A DNA stretch of 64,000 bases from Gnetum montanum (lineage: Eukaryota > Streptophyta > Gnetopsida > Gnetales > Gnetaceae): positions 196,047 to 260,046 of the forward strand of contig MNCI01008330.1 in NCBI GenBank assembly GCA_015680685.1, given 5' to 3'. Position 1 is the stretch's first letter, and every line of letters begins with the position of its first letter. Of this stretch, positions 46,761 to 59,465 are shown piece by piece. The notes below the pieces were generated by a model. The model searched no databases. It was given only the letters and a program-made list of their open reading frames with translations, and was not told the DNA's origin. The position numbers and the translations under genes were made by a program.

Positions 46761-48156
46761 GTGACCCTAAATCTACAGTCTATAATCCATAATTCAAATT
46801 CAATGAAAGATGGTAGTCAAGGCAAGGGATCAACCAAGCATCAAAATGATAGACAAACTAATGAAAATGGTCATGATAACCAAGGGGGAATTGGTAGATT
46901 TCATGGTGGAGGTAGTCCTCCTCCCTCTTCTCCCTCTTCATATGCATCTACTTCTTCTTCCTCTTCTGATTTTGAAAGACACTGTAGAAGGAACAACCAT
47001 GATGGAGGTGAGTAGAGAGGCAATAATACTAATCACCATGCCCATAATAATCAAAGGAGTAATAGAGTACATCATTGACAACAATGAAATCATGATGATG
47101 ATGAGCCTCAATTGATGATTCAAAGCATGTTTAACATTGTAGAGGCAGTCAAGGTTCCAACTAGGCATGTGAAAGATAGTCAGATTAAGCATTTAAACAT
47201 GAACAATATCCCAAAATTTGAGGGGGCATATAACTTTGATCCGTAGAAACATCTATAATCTTTCCATGATTCCTATAGCTTGCAAAACATTGAAAATGAT
47301 TGGCAAAAACTCAAGCTATTCCCCAAGATAATCATTAGAGAGGCTAAAATCTGGTACCGATCCTTGGAGCCAAAATCCATTCGTAGATGGAGTACCATGT
47401 TGGAACTATTTAATGACAGATACCAGATGTACTCTAAACTATCCAACCTAAGAAGGAAAATCCAAGGCTAAAAAAAAGGAACATATGAACCCTTGGATGT
47501 TACGATGGATAGATATTATTCTCTCTTACACCAATGCCCTAGCCATGGTTACTCTCAGAGAGAACAAGTCTGCCATATCATTGATGGGCTCAAATCAGAA
47601 ACCAAAAGAACTCTTGGGGTTTATGGCAAAAGGATATTGTCTAAACTAAGAGCTCATCAAATCCAAAGGCTTATAGAGCAGGTAGCAAAAGAAGAAGGTG
47701 AGTTGCAAAAAAAGGGATAGTGCAAAAGAATATAATAGGAATCTTTCCATTAGAAAAAGAGAGGTCCAATTTTGTAAAGAGGAGGATGCATCACTTAATA
47801 GGGTGGTAAACAAAAAAACCATGCCCATCCAAAAAAAAATTTATGATATTTTGTCTAAGGTTAATAAATTATGGGACTCTTTGGATGAAAAATCTCAAAC
47901 TACTATGAAGATTTCTAAAGTATCTAAAGAGAAATATAGTGATCGTGACTACATGAGGTGGAAAGAAGTTGAACGTGCCTATCAGAGAGGTAAGGACAGA
48001 GTTGTTGTAGTAGAAGAAGTGGTGGAGATAGACTCTAAAGATGATGGTGGGTGTGACATTTGTCAATATGAACATCCGAAGGGATGTTGCGTTGTGGTGT
48101 CACACTTGCAAGATTCTAGGGTGTATGTGTTGAATCCTCAACTAGCAAGGAGGTAA
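46761..48156 (+). pseudogene. Gag of the outer element
   Basis: N-terminal Ser-rich stretch (SPPPSSPSSYASTSSSSSDF), then after frame changes the capsid: DWQKLKLFPKIIIREAKIWY, RSLEPKSIRRW, DRYYSLLHQCPSHGYS and LKSETKRTLGVYGK. A Lys-rich linker follows. A CCHC-like knuckle CDICQYEHPKGCC (48052-48090) keeps both first cysteines, unlike the plus copy. The order equals that of the other Athila-like gags here. Frames change at several points. A Pro/Tyr-rich linker continues to about 48740. Confidence 0.75.
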
Positions 48157-48759
48157 GCACCTAGACAATTTCCTTATCCTCAAGATAATCCAAGGCAACT
48201 CCACTAGCAACAATAAGCTTACTACCAAAATGGAACTCCACCACAATCCTATGAACAATATCAACAATGGAATTGACCACAATCATGGGGAATGCCACTA
48301 CCCAGGTAGTAGTACCCTTATCATCAACTAGATCCATACAAGTACTATGGTTAATAATCTGTTTCTCCACAAAGCTCTACAAGCCATGCCTCATTCTAGC
48401 ATCACTATTACCCTTCAAAGTACCATTAAACTCATTCACCATCTACTAGAGGGAAACACCCATATCCATACCACCCTCTGCATCCATCTACACACATCCC
48501 TCCACCTACTTCCAGTTACCTCCTACTCCATCCATGTAGGCAAAATTCCCCCATAGTCGTAGCAATGAAATACTACAAGGGCTATAGATTCACAACTGAC
48601 CTTCCAATCGAGTGGTTTAGATAATCGATCTAGGAAACAACCATTTTTTTGATCCAATAGTCCTCCCAAATGGTTGCCCTATATCTCTAGTACCCTCATC
48701 CTCTACATTAAACACATTTGAGTGCCCTTGAAACTAAACACCTTCTTAGACCCACACTA

Positions 48760-49240
48760 TGATGTTAACATATGTTGTTTCTGATTGGATCAAGGCTAGC
48801 AATCTTTCCATGAAATGATATAACCTAGGAAGTCCTCTTATTTACTTATAGATCAATAAACATGAGCCATGCAAATCTCTTCTTAATTCTAGTTTCAATG
48901 TCAGTCTCATCTTCCATGACATGTACAAAGCCTAGAACCTATTGTCTCTTAAGAAGAGCAACATTTGTTTGAAGTTGGCTAACCAGTCAATCATTGTTCC
49001 TTTGGGACTAGTGGAGGACATCATGACCACAATTTGTGGTGGTCCTATCTAGCCAATTTTCTAGTGATCAAGGTTAAAAACTATAAAGGAGAATTTCCCA
49101 TCATTATGGAAAGGGCTTGGTTAATCACTATTAATGCATGAATGGGCATAACAAACCTCTCCTTGGAAATTTCTAAGGAGAATGAATTTGGAAGGCTAGA
49201 GAAGAAATGTGTTCCATGTATCACATACAGTGATACCAAG
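48760..49240 (+). pseudogene. Protease remnant of the outer element
   Basis: Aligns with 554-1033. The region starts MLTYVVSDWIKASNLSMK; the active-site stretch reads LLNSSFNVSLI, so the catalytic Asp is Asn and the Gly is Ser. The second motif (PSLWKGLG in a shifted frame) is also damaged. Inactive by sequence. Confidence 0.65.
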
Positions 49241-49739
49241 TGCAATTACATGTAGAAAATTTGTTCCATTAAAAGTGCATTCATCAAAGCATGCAATCAC
49301 TATGCACAAGAAATAGATATCCAAAGGTATCTATACGTAGCAATCACAAAATAGAAAGACATCCAGTGGCTGACATCTAACTTAGATAGTAGCACATTAT
49401 GCATGGAACCAATTGAGATCCTAACATGTGCTTATGTCGAAGGCATGTATAAACTTGAGCAAGTTCATCATCAACTCTCTAATGAAGAAGATGATGATAC
49501 CTATTGGGAAGAGTTGGAAATCATTGATAATTTCAAGAAAGAGCCCCTAGAGTTAGAAACTCTACTAGCCAACATGGAGTATGCATTTTTAAACAATGGT
49601 AAGTTAGTTATAATCTATGAAAAACTTTCTCATGAATAAAAAGACAAGCTATTGCATGTGGTCAACAAATGACAAACAACCTTTGCGTAATCATGTCTTG
49701 AGCTAACTAGAATTGATCCATGGATATGCTAGCATTGTA

Positions 49740-50990
49740 TTTACACCAACCCAACCATGAAGCTAAGAAGACAATTACAGAGGTAGCTAAACCCCAAATT
49801 GAAGTAGATTGTCAAGGACAAAATAGAACAACTTCTTAAGGTGGGGTTCATCTATCCCAATGCAGATAGTAAGTGGATTAGCCCACTTGTAATTGTGCCA
49901 AAGAAATGTGGTAAGTGATAGGTCTGCATTGGTTTTAAGCTATTGAATATGGCAACATTCAAAGATCATTTTCCATTTTCATTTGTGGACCAGGTGTTGG
50001 ACACTATCTTCAGACATTGCTATTATAACTTCTTGGCTGGTTATAGTGGCTATAACCAAATCAAAATTGTGCTAGAAGATCAAGCCAAGACTACATTCAC
50101 AAGTTCCTTGGGGACTTTTGCTTATTGTAATATGCCATTTGGTCTATGTAATACCCCTACAACATTTTAATGCTTAGTCCTTAGGATTTTTCAACAACAA
50201 ATTGGTAGTAGGGTAGAAGTATTTATGGATGATTTCTCTACCTATGAGCAGGTACTAAAACAATGTGTTAAAATAAACCTCAAGTTCAATTAGTAAAATA
50301 GCCATCTAATGGTCTAGGAGGACATAGTACTAGGGCACCAAATTTTACAAGAATCGATTAATGTAGACCAAAAAAAATAAGGGTCATCTAAGGAATCACA
50401 TGCCAACCAGAGATAGTTAAAGATGTTTGATCATTTCTTAGACACATTGGCTACTACTAGTGATTCATAGATAATTTTTCTAAGATTGCAAAGCCATTGG
50501 TTAAGCTTACAAAGAAAGATGTTCCATTCATCTAGACTAAGAAGTGTGACCATGCATTTCAATAGTTGAAGGAAAAAATCATAGAAACTCCAATTATATG
50601 GGTAGTAGACTAGTCTAAACCATTTCACATAATGACATATGCATCTAATTATATCTTGGGAGCCATGCTTACATAGTTGGATGATAAGAAATGTCCATAT
50701 TACATCCACTGCATGAGCTAAAGCATTGTGGGTTCATAATTGAATTACACCACAACTAAGAAAGAACTAATGGCAGTGGTGTATGCTCTTAAAAAGTTCA
50801 AGCACTATGTGCTTGGTTATAAAGTATTTGTACAAATAGATCATAGTGTCATGCACTTCCTAATGAACAAGCCAATAGTGAGACCTCATATCAATGGCTT
50901 GTGATCTTGCAAGAATTCGATTTCAAAATGGTAGATAGGAAAGGGATTGAGAATGTGCTCACTTACCATCTCTCTAGGTTAAGATGGAAT
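49740..50990 (+). pseudogene. Reverse transcriptase and RNaseH of the outer element
   Basis: RT motifs: LKVGFIYPNADSKWISPLVI, then PKKCGK, DHFPFSFVDQVLD, GYNQIKIVLEDQAKTTFT, FGLCNTPTTF, and FMDD at 50222-50233 as the catalytic YxDD motif. The order and KDHFPxPFIDQ wording are those of Athila/Ty3 RT. RNaseH follows with MTYASNYILGAML, LNYTTTKKELMAVVYALKKF and VQIDHSVMHFLMNK (50640-50880), retaining the Glu and the second Asp. Stops interrupt each block. This is the only RT in the window with its active-site motif present. Confidence 0.8.
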
Positions 50991-51269
50991 AACAAAGAGG
51001 AGAGAGTCCACTCTTTGATTAATTTCCAGATGAACTCCTCTTTACAGGAGCAATAAATAATCGAGTGCCCATACAAACAAAATGGTATGATGGCATTCTC
51101 ACTTACCTTCTCACTTAGGAGATGCCACAAACTTTAGGAAGAAATAATAGTTTCTTCATTGGGCAAAGTACTTCATGAAATTCAATAGACACCTTTACGA
51201 GGTGTGCACCAATGGCCTAGTTCGTTGGTGTGTCCCTAATGTTGATCAACTATGCATTCTCTAGAATGC

Positions 51270-52130
51270 TCAAGAAGGCCCTTGCAGAGGCCACTATGTA
51301 AGAAGATTCACAACCATAAAAATCATGATTGTAGGATACTATTGGCCTACAATGTTTAGGGATACCCACCAATTTGTCCTATCTTATGACTGCTATCAAA
51401 AATATGGTGGGATGACCACTCGAATGGAGGGTCCTCAATAGTGGATTTAATCATTGGAGTCCTTTAACATATGGGGCATAGACTTCATGGGTCCCATCAC
51501 ACCCATGTTAAATGAAAAGGCATATATGATTGTTGTAGTCAACTACTACATAAAATAGGTAGAAGCAGTAGCCATTACTGACTGTACATCTTCTACTACT
51601 ACTCAATTTGTACAACAAAATTTTGTAAATAGGTTTGGGCTGCCATGTGTACTAATTTTTGACAATGGAACCCATTTTATAGGTTCCACTTTTCAAAAAA
51701 TCATGCAACACTTGAGGGTTGAACATAAATTAACAACACCCTATCACCCCCAAGCTAATGGTCAAGTAAAGGTAACGAACAAGGAGATCATAAAAATTCT
51801 AACAAGAACTATTAGCAAATATAGGAGAGACTAGAGAATAAATCTCAATGATGCCCTTTGGGCCTACCACTCAGCATGGAAACTCCGTATTGGTTACTCT
51901 CCCTATGAGTTAGTGTATGGAAAACTTCCAACACTCCCAATTCAATCCAAGCTCTGTATACTTTCAACAGCCTATGATTTAAATCTTAACCTAAGTATAG
52001 CACAAAAAGCAAGACTAATCAACCTCAACGTGCTAGATGAAAACTAATTAGTATCCCTATCTCTAAATGAAGTTCACAAGGTGTTCAACAAATAATGAAA
52101 TGACCTTAGAACATGGAAAGTAAATTTCAA
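51270..52130 (+). pseudogene. Integrase of the outer element
   Basis: The H2C2 zinc region (GHYVRRF...SYDCYQKYG, 51289-51410) has Tyr in place of both cysteines. The core has WGIDFMGP (Asp at 51481), LIFDNGTHFIG (Asp at 51661) and HPQANGQVKVTNKEI. The third catalytic residue, expected 35 residues after the second Asp, is Lys (51769-51771) instead of Glu. GYSPYELVYGK follows near 51893. The C-terminal tail runs to about 52390. The catalytic triad is therefore D-D-K, and the protein would be inactive. Confidence 0.8.
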
Positions 52131-52390
52131 TTTGGAGATAAGGTTCTCTACTGAAACCCCACACATATACCCAAAAAAAAAAGTTTCAAATGTTGTGGGA
52201 GGGACCTTATATAATTAATGAAACCTTTCCTTCTCAATCCATGACCATATACAAACCTAAGAGCCCAATAAAAATCATTTGGTCAACATCCAACAAGTGA
52301 AACCTTTCCTAAAATCAACACAAGCCAGTGCAACTACCACCTCAACAGATGAACAACCATGCTCTATTTTTCTTATCTCTTCCCTTCAAC

Positions 52391-53975
52391 ATAGTCATGG
52401 GGGAGATGGCCATTCATGCTAACCATCCACATGACTCCTCAGTGTTTCACCGTTTTTCTTTTTACTTTTTTTGTTTATAAATTTTTGTTTTATACTTTGT
52501 TGAATTTTATTCATTTTCTCAATTTTTATTTTACAAAGTCATTAGTATGTTTTATCTTTCTTAAATATTTCATAATTTTTTATATTTTATTTTATTATTG
52601 TGCATGAATTTTCACTATCTTTGCTAATAAAAGTGCTTTATTACCATAGGACACAATGCCACTATTGTTGTTTACTAATGATGGTTTGTACTTAATGTTG
52701 TGATTGTCCATGTCTGGTCTCTATTTTTGAATTCTGATGTTTGATGACTATGACATGGTTTATGCTTCATGAAATAGGCAGTGAGTCCACATCATCCACC
52801 CATCTACAAACTTTATGGTTTTCCTTGTTCTGAAATTTTGAGATCCCTTTTATTAAAGAAACTTTTAATAAATTGGTGACCTTAGTAGTTTCTAGAATTG
52901 GGAAGGATTCAAAGGTTTGTACAAGGTGTGACATCAAGGGGACACAATACTCTTTGTACTCTTCTACTTGCTTAAGTGCTTGGATGTTTCTTGTAGACTA
53001 CTTATCATTCCATGTCAACCAGTACAGGAAGTCAAATAAAGTCTCTGCATGGTGTGGTTCCCATCAAAAAAGAAAAACAAAGAAAAAACCAAAAACAAAC
53101 AAAACAAAAAAAACATGATGGGAATTCAAAGCACACCCCTTAGACAAATAAATGGGCTACAAGCACTCATTATGGGACTAAAAAGACATGTTAGTCATGC
53201 CTAAAGATCCCCTCTAACTAAGGCCCTCTCTCACTTTCTACTTTCTTTTATTCTCCTTATGGAATGGTGGTTGTTCTATGTGGGTGCTCTTGTATCTTGA
53301 GGGGGTGGATTGGTCTTGGAGTGGCAATGCAAAGTCACTAGAAGTGGTTGGTTTTGGTCTAGACTAAGGATGGATCTTCTCAAGTCATTTTAAACACAAA
53401 TTCAACAAGGGACTTCTTATGACCTCAATTCGGGATTCCATCCCACCTTTTCAGTCATCCATCTATGTTACCATAACTCACCTCATTGCCAGTTTCTATG
53501 TTATGCTTGATGTCTTAGTTTGATGTGTTGGAATTCTTGGATAGATTCTTTCTACTTGGTCCTTAACTTTTCATGACCATTAATCAATTGTGTGGGACAC
53601 ATGAACTCATTAGTTAAGGTTATGTAAGGGCAACAAGGGTATGTGCCTACTATGGGGAGGACCCACTTACATATCTCTTGGTTTGGATAGTTAAGTCCCT
53701 TACCTTAGACATTGCTATAATCCTATCTTTCACATTTTCCATTGTGTTAAGTCCCTTACCTTAGACATTGCTATAATCCTATCTTACTCTATGCTCCTTA
53801 AACTCTCATCAAATTTGTTCTCCAAATCATTTTCTCAATTTTCTAAATTTTCTAAGCTTCAACACCCTCTTCTACTATTCTCATCATATTTGTGGCTTTT
53901 TAGGCTTCCATTTGACCCCAATTTCACTCAAAAACTTCTTGTATTTTGGAAGTTTAACCAAATTAAACGATGGTC
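52391..53975 (+). other. Conserved non-coding spacer of the outer element
   Basis: Begins AGTCATGGGGGAGATGGCCA (52392), then a T-rich tract to 52610. It carries GGTGTGACATCAAGGGGAC at 52925 and ATGGGGAGGACCCACTTACA at 53652. A 40-bp sequence (GTTAAGTCCCTTACCTTAGA...) occurs at 53690 and again at 53746. No coding domain is present. Confidence 0.6.
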
Positions 53976-54075
53976 AATAGCTACATCAACTAGGCCTAGT
54001 TGATGTAGCCAACCCCATCAATTGGGCCTCGTTGACTAGTCCCAATCAATGCAAGCCAAAACCTCTATATATACC
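53976..54075 (+). promoter_or_regulatory. Internal U3-like promoter before the third ORF (outer element)
   Basis: CTACATCAACTAGGCCTAGT, GTTGATGTAGCC, ACCCCATCAATTGG and CCCAATCAATGC boxes precede TATATATACC (54066-54075). The same element's LTR U3 has CACATCAACGTGGCCCCATT, TTGATG and ACCCCATCGATGG boxes ahead of TATAAATAC (26693-26785). GATATC boxes are absent in both places, unlike the other subfamily. Confidence 0.55.
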
Positions 54076-54554
54076 ATCATATACTTTGCAAGTTTTTGTC
54101 ATTTCCTTCATAACAAGAGGGGAGTTTTTCCCATTTTTCATACCCCAAAACCTTCTAGAGCCCATAACTTTTCAATTATTTGTCCAAATCACTCCATTCT
54201 TTCATCCTACAACTACCAAAGGTTAGCTCTTAATTGTGGGGGCCACAAACCTTAATGTTTCTGATGAATGTTTTTGAAAATTTTTCTAACTTCCCCAAAG
54301 GATTAATGAATACAACGATATGAAAGCATTAAGTTTTGAGAGTTAACCCTTCCAACATCCTTTGGAATGACTTATTAACATTAAAACACATAAAACAATG
54401 ATTAAACTTGATTGAATCAGCCATACTCACAACTTAGCCAAGTGTAACTATCCCATGAAGATAAGGTATTCCAATTATTTCATGTTACACAATAATTTCT
54501 AACTCGTGGTCATGTTGTGATTATAAATGGAACATATACTAAAATGATTGTAGG

Positions 54555-57339
54555 AGGGAGGACCCTCTCAACTAAGGAAAAAATAGCCTAGAACTAGAAG
54601 GTTCCAACAAGAACATGTCCAAGATTAGCTAGAAAAACCCATGTAATGGGATCTCTTTGAGAGGAGCCTAAAGTGAAATCTATTTAATGAATCACTAAAG
54701 AAGAAGTTGCAATAGAACAATCGCATCATGGGAAGGCACTAGGATCCATAATGAGGCTTGAAGTCAAACTAACACAAGATTGCCTCAACATCATTAGGCC
54801 ATGTGATATTCAACACTCAATTCTCTAGTAACTGAACTTTGAGCCATTTTTAGACCATGCTCCAACAAAGGTGAAAACATAATTGCAAACCTCTCCCATG
54901 TGGCCAATCCTCACTTCTAGTGGGGAGTGGTACATGGAAGAGATGTACCTCTTCTAAAATAATAGAAGGGAAGGATCCATATTGAAGATCAAGGACATTC
55001 TTAGCTAAAGCTATTGCAAAAATTCTTGGGTTGCCTGATTCTGGAACAAAACTGGCAGAGATGTCTATGCAAGATAACCTTGAGGCTAAGAAAGGAGTGT
55101 TCCTAGTGGTGATACAGGGTTAACTATAAGGCATTTGGCACACTCACACCAATAGAATGCATATACTTCAAAATAGTAGCCTATCACATCCATTCGACAT
55201 TGAGGCCTAGGAAGGTGACTGCCTTTTCCACTTGAGCATACACTACTCTAAGAAGGAGACTTCCAACAAATATTCCACAATTGATCTATTTAGAGATCAA
55301 AAAGCACTTCAAAGAAAATGAATGTGGAAAGAAAACCCTACCTTTTCCATGCCTCATCTGGAAACTTTGCAAAAGGATAGGGATCATCCACTATGCAAAT
55401 GACACAATCATGCATTCTCCTCTAGCTTTGTGGTCTGAAATGATGAAGGACAAGACACTTACCATGTTTAAAGAAGAGGTGCAATAGCCACCACCTCCTT
55501 TGCTTACTCAAGAAACAACACTAGAGGCTCATGTAGTTATTGAGCATTTACATGAAATTCGAGAACATCTCTTGCATGACCAAAAGTAGCATGCAAGAAT
55601 GAGTGGTAGCGACCTATATGTATATCAAACTACAATGAGTCATCTTAATGAGGTGCCTTGGATAATTAGCTAGATGAAAGAGGTGGACCAATATTCTCTA
55701 TCCAATGAACATAGTTTCCCATGAGATTGAATCCCAATGTCCAAGAGGTGACGATGTCTCTATCTCAACACCATTTATTTCTAGAAATCTTTCGGAATGC
55801 CACTTCCTTTTTAGTGTGCTTGTAGGAGGTTAACAGAGCAATTGTATTGGTGATGTAGCACCAAGGGTAGGAAACTACTACTAAAGTAGTTGCTGACCAA
55901 ATCATAGAAGTGCTTAATGCACCCGCAATGTCTGTACTAGAGGTATCTATACTTTAAGATGTATAGACATTTGTAAGCATGGTTAGTGAAAGATTAACTC
56001 TAGCCCAGCATGAAGAGTTGCTGGATCAACTAGTGGAAATTGGGCAATTGATTTTGGATATCTTTGATTTTCTAGATAACATTATTGCAATCCAATCAAA
56101 GTTGCTGGATGCAAATGGAAAATGCATTCATCCTAGAAGGGTAACTTGAAATAGCTTAAGTACAAAACCAATGCTTGACCATGGAAGCTGTTAAACTATG
56201 TGCCCATTTTGCTAATCCCACACTACGCAACCTAGTAATAACTAGAGATGAAGCTTTTTAGAAACTTCAAGAATGATTAAAATAAGTTGAGGAGGAAATG
56301 GTGATGGCTGTCCTCAACTAGTCCATAGCAAAAGTAAAAATCTACTCGGTTCAGCAAGACTTGGTCTAGATGCACCAAGAAAACATATCACTAATAGTAA
56401 AAAATCATCTCCTATGTAATGTTGATGCACAAAAATAACAGATGGAAGAATTCATTCATCAACAACAAGAGAAGCTCACCAGGGCAAACATGGAATGAAG
56501 GAAATTGGCCATGGAGAATTGTAATTTATCTATGAAGGAGGTTCAAGCCTTACACTAGAAATTGATCATTGAGATTGCCACCTAGAAAAATGAGCCACTC
56601 AAATTTGAAAGAGTCAAGAATCACTATAGAGACTAGGTTGGCATGGAGAAGAAAGTGAATGAGAAGCATATTCAAACGGCTAAGGAAAAAGTAAACAAGG
56701 CCCTCTAGCAACTCTAGCAAGGAAGAAAGGTTTGGTAGCCCATCATTTATGGAATAGATGCTTATAACAAAGTAGAGATTTGCCTAAAAGAGTTGCAAAT
56801 TGAAGAAATGATAGAGTATATGGAATTGGCTAATCTCCGTTATGCAAACTTCAAGATGCTAATCACCGAACAACCGTAGTCAAAACTCAAAAAGTAGGTG
56901 GCCAACTTGTACTTGTTATACAAGGCCAAGTTCAAGCACCATAAGGACACCAAGCAAAAGCTTGAGATGGTAAATTTTGAACTCATAGTTCTCAAGGCAA
57001 GAGTCACTAATCAATAATCAATTACTAATAACTTGTCTAAGAGAATAAATGATTACCAAGAGCTAAAAGATGCAATCAAAGTATTCAACATTGAGCATAA
57101 ACAATTTGCTACCTAGTTTATCAATGCTAAGGAGCTATTCCTAGCAATTTCCTATCCTTGGGATGTGCCCATTCTGGCACACATTAGTAAAGTTACATGG
57201 TCCATGCATGATCCTAGAAGTAAGGAGAAGAAAATGAAAGCATTGCTCGATGCTTTTTACCTCCCATCAAAAGTTGTAGTAGTAGCAAGATAGCTATAGC
57301 CACCTTAGCTATTGCATGTGCCTAAAGTTGATAAAGGTC
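54555..57339 (+). pseudogene. Third ORF of the outer element
   Basis: Start region TTGTAGGAGGGAGG replaces the TTGCAGATGGCC of the other copies, so the start codon is lost. The conserved globular part includes LPFPCLIWKLCKR (55334-55375) in an open stretch 55281-55487. Lys/Glu/Gln-rich coiled-coil sequence runs 56000-57150, and the tail (WDVPILAHISK, near 57165-57195) parallels WEVPTPSNIR of the plus copy. It is cut at 57340 by the Tat-like LTR. It is the most decayed of the three third ORFs. Confidence 0.6.
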
Positions 57340-59003
57340 TGGAAACACCACCAAATCCAAACTATAGCATCTTGACTACAAATTTTTCTAAGTGTTTGAA
57401 CTACACTCTCCATTTCCCTCGAGTGTAGTCAACCTCTAGTGGAGAGTGTAGTCAACATAAATGCCATTTTCTGCAAATTTTCTCTAAGTGTTAACACTAC
57501 GCTCAATCCCAAATTGAGAGCATAGTCAACTTCTCATGGAGAACATAGTCAACATGAATGCCAATCTTGCAATTTTTTATAAGTGTTAGCACAAAGCTAG
57601 TTGTAGAAAATTTTTCTAAGTGTCAGCACAAAGCTAGTTGTAACAAATTTTGCTAAGTGTTGGGAGTATGCTCTCCACTACCACAGAGCATAGTCAACCT
57701 CTAGTGAAAAGCGTAGTTAGCAAAAGGGTAGGTTTTCACAAGTTTTGACAAGTGCTAAGACTACACTCTATCCTAGATAGAAGTGTAGTTAACCTCTAGC
57801 AGAGAGCATAGTCAGCACATGCCTATTTTTTACATCTTCTTTTTCTAAGTGTGGGACTACACTCTCCTCCAATCCAGAACATAGTCAAGAATAATCAATA
57901 GGAAAAGCATCCAATAGCATCCATAACATAGCAACACCACTAAGCTTAGCTCCAACTCATCTTTGACAAGTGTACTTAACAAAATGTTTCTTTTTTGTAC
58001 CCCCTTTTTGCCCCAAAATTGTAACTACTTTTGACCCCATGTGAGAGCGTGAAGAGCATAGTCTCGTAAAGCATAGTCTCTAAGTTGTATTTTTTAGGTA
58101 CCTTGCAATCTTCTTGGCACACACATGTAGTTAGTAGAATAGTCACAATCTCATAGTTTCACAGAGTCTAGCAGAGCACAATAAAGCACAACACCACCAA
58201 CCCAATGGAGAGTGTAGTTGGGTGAGAGCATAGTCCCAACTGTCCCCTCCACCATGTGGCAATCATCCCACATTCCATGCTAATTCTAAACCTATAAATA
58301 CCCATGCCCTCAAAATTTTCAGGGTTGGAAAATTTTAGAGTTGGTTGATTTTTTGGCATGAGCAAATCTATGAAGTGCTTGAGAGAAGACCAAAGACATA
58401 TTAGTGAAGTTGCAAACCATCACAGTCCATCGAAACACTGCAGCCAATGGTACATCACAGTGGCTAGCTTCGTAAGCATAGACACCATGGTGAAGCACTA
58501 ATCTTCATGGCTAGATATTCCTAAGATTGTGACTATGCTATCCATTACACCTATTATACACCATGCATCTTCTAACCCCTTTTGGTGTTAACTATGCTCA
58601 ACCAAATTTGGGATGGTGTTCTTTTTCACTCTCTCTCCTTCTTTACATTTCTGGCACTTTACTTGCATTTTTTGTTGTTTTAGCTTATAGCCATGCCTAA
58701 AACTACACTTGAGTGATGGTTTACACATGTTAACATCATCCACTTCACCAAAAATCTTGACTACACTTGACCCCACTACCATCATTTACAATGTAAACAC
58801 CACCTACACACTTAACATCGTTTTGTATCACCACTATAGCTAACCACGTTGCACCCCCATTGCATCAAGTAAGTCCCTATACGATTTACTAGACCATCCA
58901 AGGCATCCATATTTGCCTCTAGTAGGCCCTTGCATGGATTTAGAATTAGGCTATGCACCTATGAACCTTGGTGTTCTAGCTATTAATGGTTTCGATCATC
59001 ACA
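57340..59003 (+). repeat. 5' LTR of the Tat-like element
   Basis: TGGAAACACC...GATCATCACA, 1664 bp. U3 (57390-57880) is built from degenerate repeats of TTTTCTAAGTGT, CTACACTC, GAGTGTAGTCAACCTCTAG. TATAAATACCC is at about 58290. A palindromic pair GTTAACTATGCTC is near 58588. It is about 300 bp longer than the solo LTR at 45096-46462, mostly by repeat number in U3. Confidence 0.75.
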
Positions 59004-59008
59004 TTTTT

Positions 59009-59026
59009 TGGCATTATAAGGAGAGC
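59009..59026 (+). other. Candidate primer binding site of the Tat-like element
   Basis: TGGCATTATAAGGAGAGC follows the LTR by five T residues. Tat/Ogre-type elements have TTTTGGCGCCGT here; the first nine bases differ from that only by transitions, the rest does not match. Weak on sequence, supported by position. Confidence 0.45.
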
Positions 59027-59279
59027 CAGGACCATTTTCTTTTTTAGACTTCATTGTGGTTGTCTCACATGCTCTCTACACCATAGTTGCTAGCTTCAGG
59101 CTAGTGTAGATTGTAACACCCCTATGGACCTGCTATGGGCTTAGCAGTAGCTAGATCTTAGGCCAGTGCATGTGTTGTCTACCAACTAGTTGATGTAGAC
59201 TAGACCCTGTAGTCAATTCCCTAGGAAGCACACATAGCAACCCAAACCACATATATCCACTATCTACAAAATTCTTAAT

Positions 59280-59465
59280 GCTTTTATTTGGAGTGTAGTC
59301 AGCTCTAGTGTAGAAAGTGTAGTCAACTCTAGCATAGAGAGCATAGTCAGCTCCAACATAGAGAGCATAGTTAGCTTTTTGGCATAGAGAGTGTAGTCAA
59401 CTCCAACGTAGGGAGCATAGTCAGGTCTCTGGCATAGAGAGCATAGTCAGCGTAGTTAGTGGTGT
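59280..59465 (+). repeat. Tandem repeats in the Tat-like leader
   Basis: About seven degenerate 24-30-bp units of the form GCATAGAGAGCATAGTCAGCTCCAA. The core (GAGYRTAGTCARC) is the same as in the U3 repeats of the LTR, so the motif occurs on both sides of the primer site. Confidence 0.75.

Larger units (their letters stand above)
26680..57339 (+). mobile_element. Outer Athila-like Ty3/gypsy element, interrupted by four insertions
   Basis: Parts in order: 5' LTR (26680-27328, 35944-36019, 44766-44920), primer site at 44922, leader, gag, protease, RT, RNaseH, integrase, spacer, internal promoter and third ORF. Insertions are a plus element at 27329-35938, a minus element at 36020-44760, a solo LTR at 45096-46462, and a Tat-like element from 57340 onward. 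When the first two insertions are skipped, the broken LTR aligns through with the LTR at 3388-4178 (AAAGA-CATAAAA, AAATCATATRCCTC, ACTTAACCATAC, GGAAGACAA). Its own 3' LTR must lie beyond the window. All frames are decayed, so it is the oldest in the nest. Confidence 0.8.

Noticed and set aside
59281-59465. Leader repeats considered as a CRISPR-like array
   Set aside because: Units are degenerate and directly abutting without unique spacers, and the genome is a plant's.
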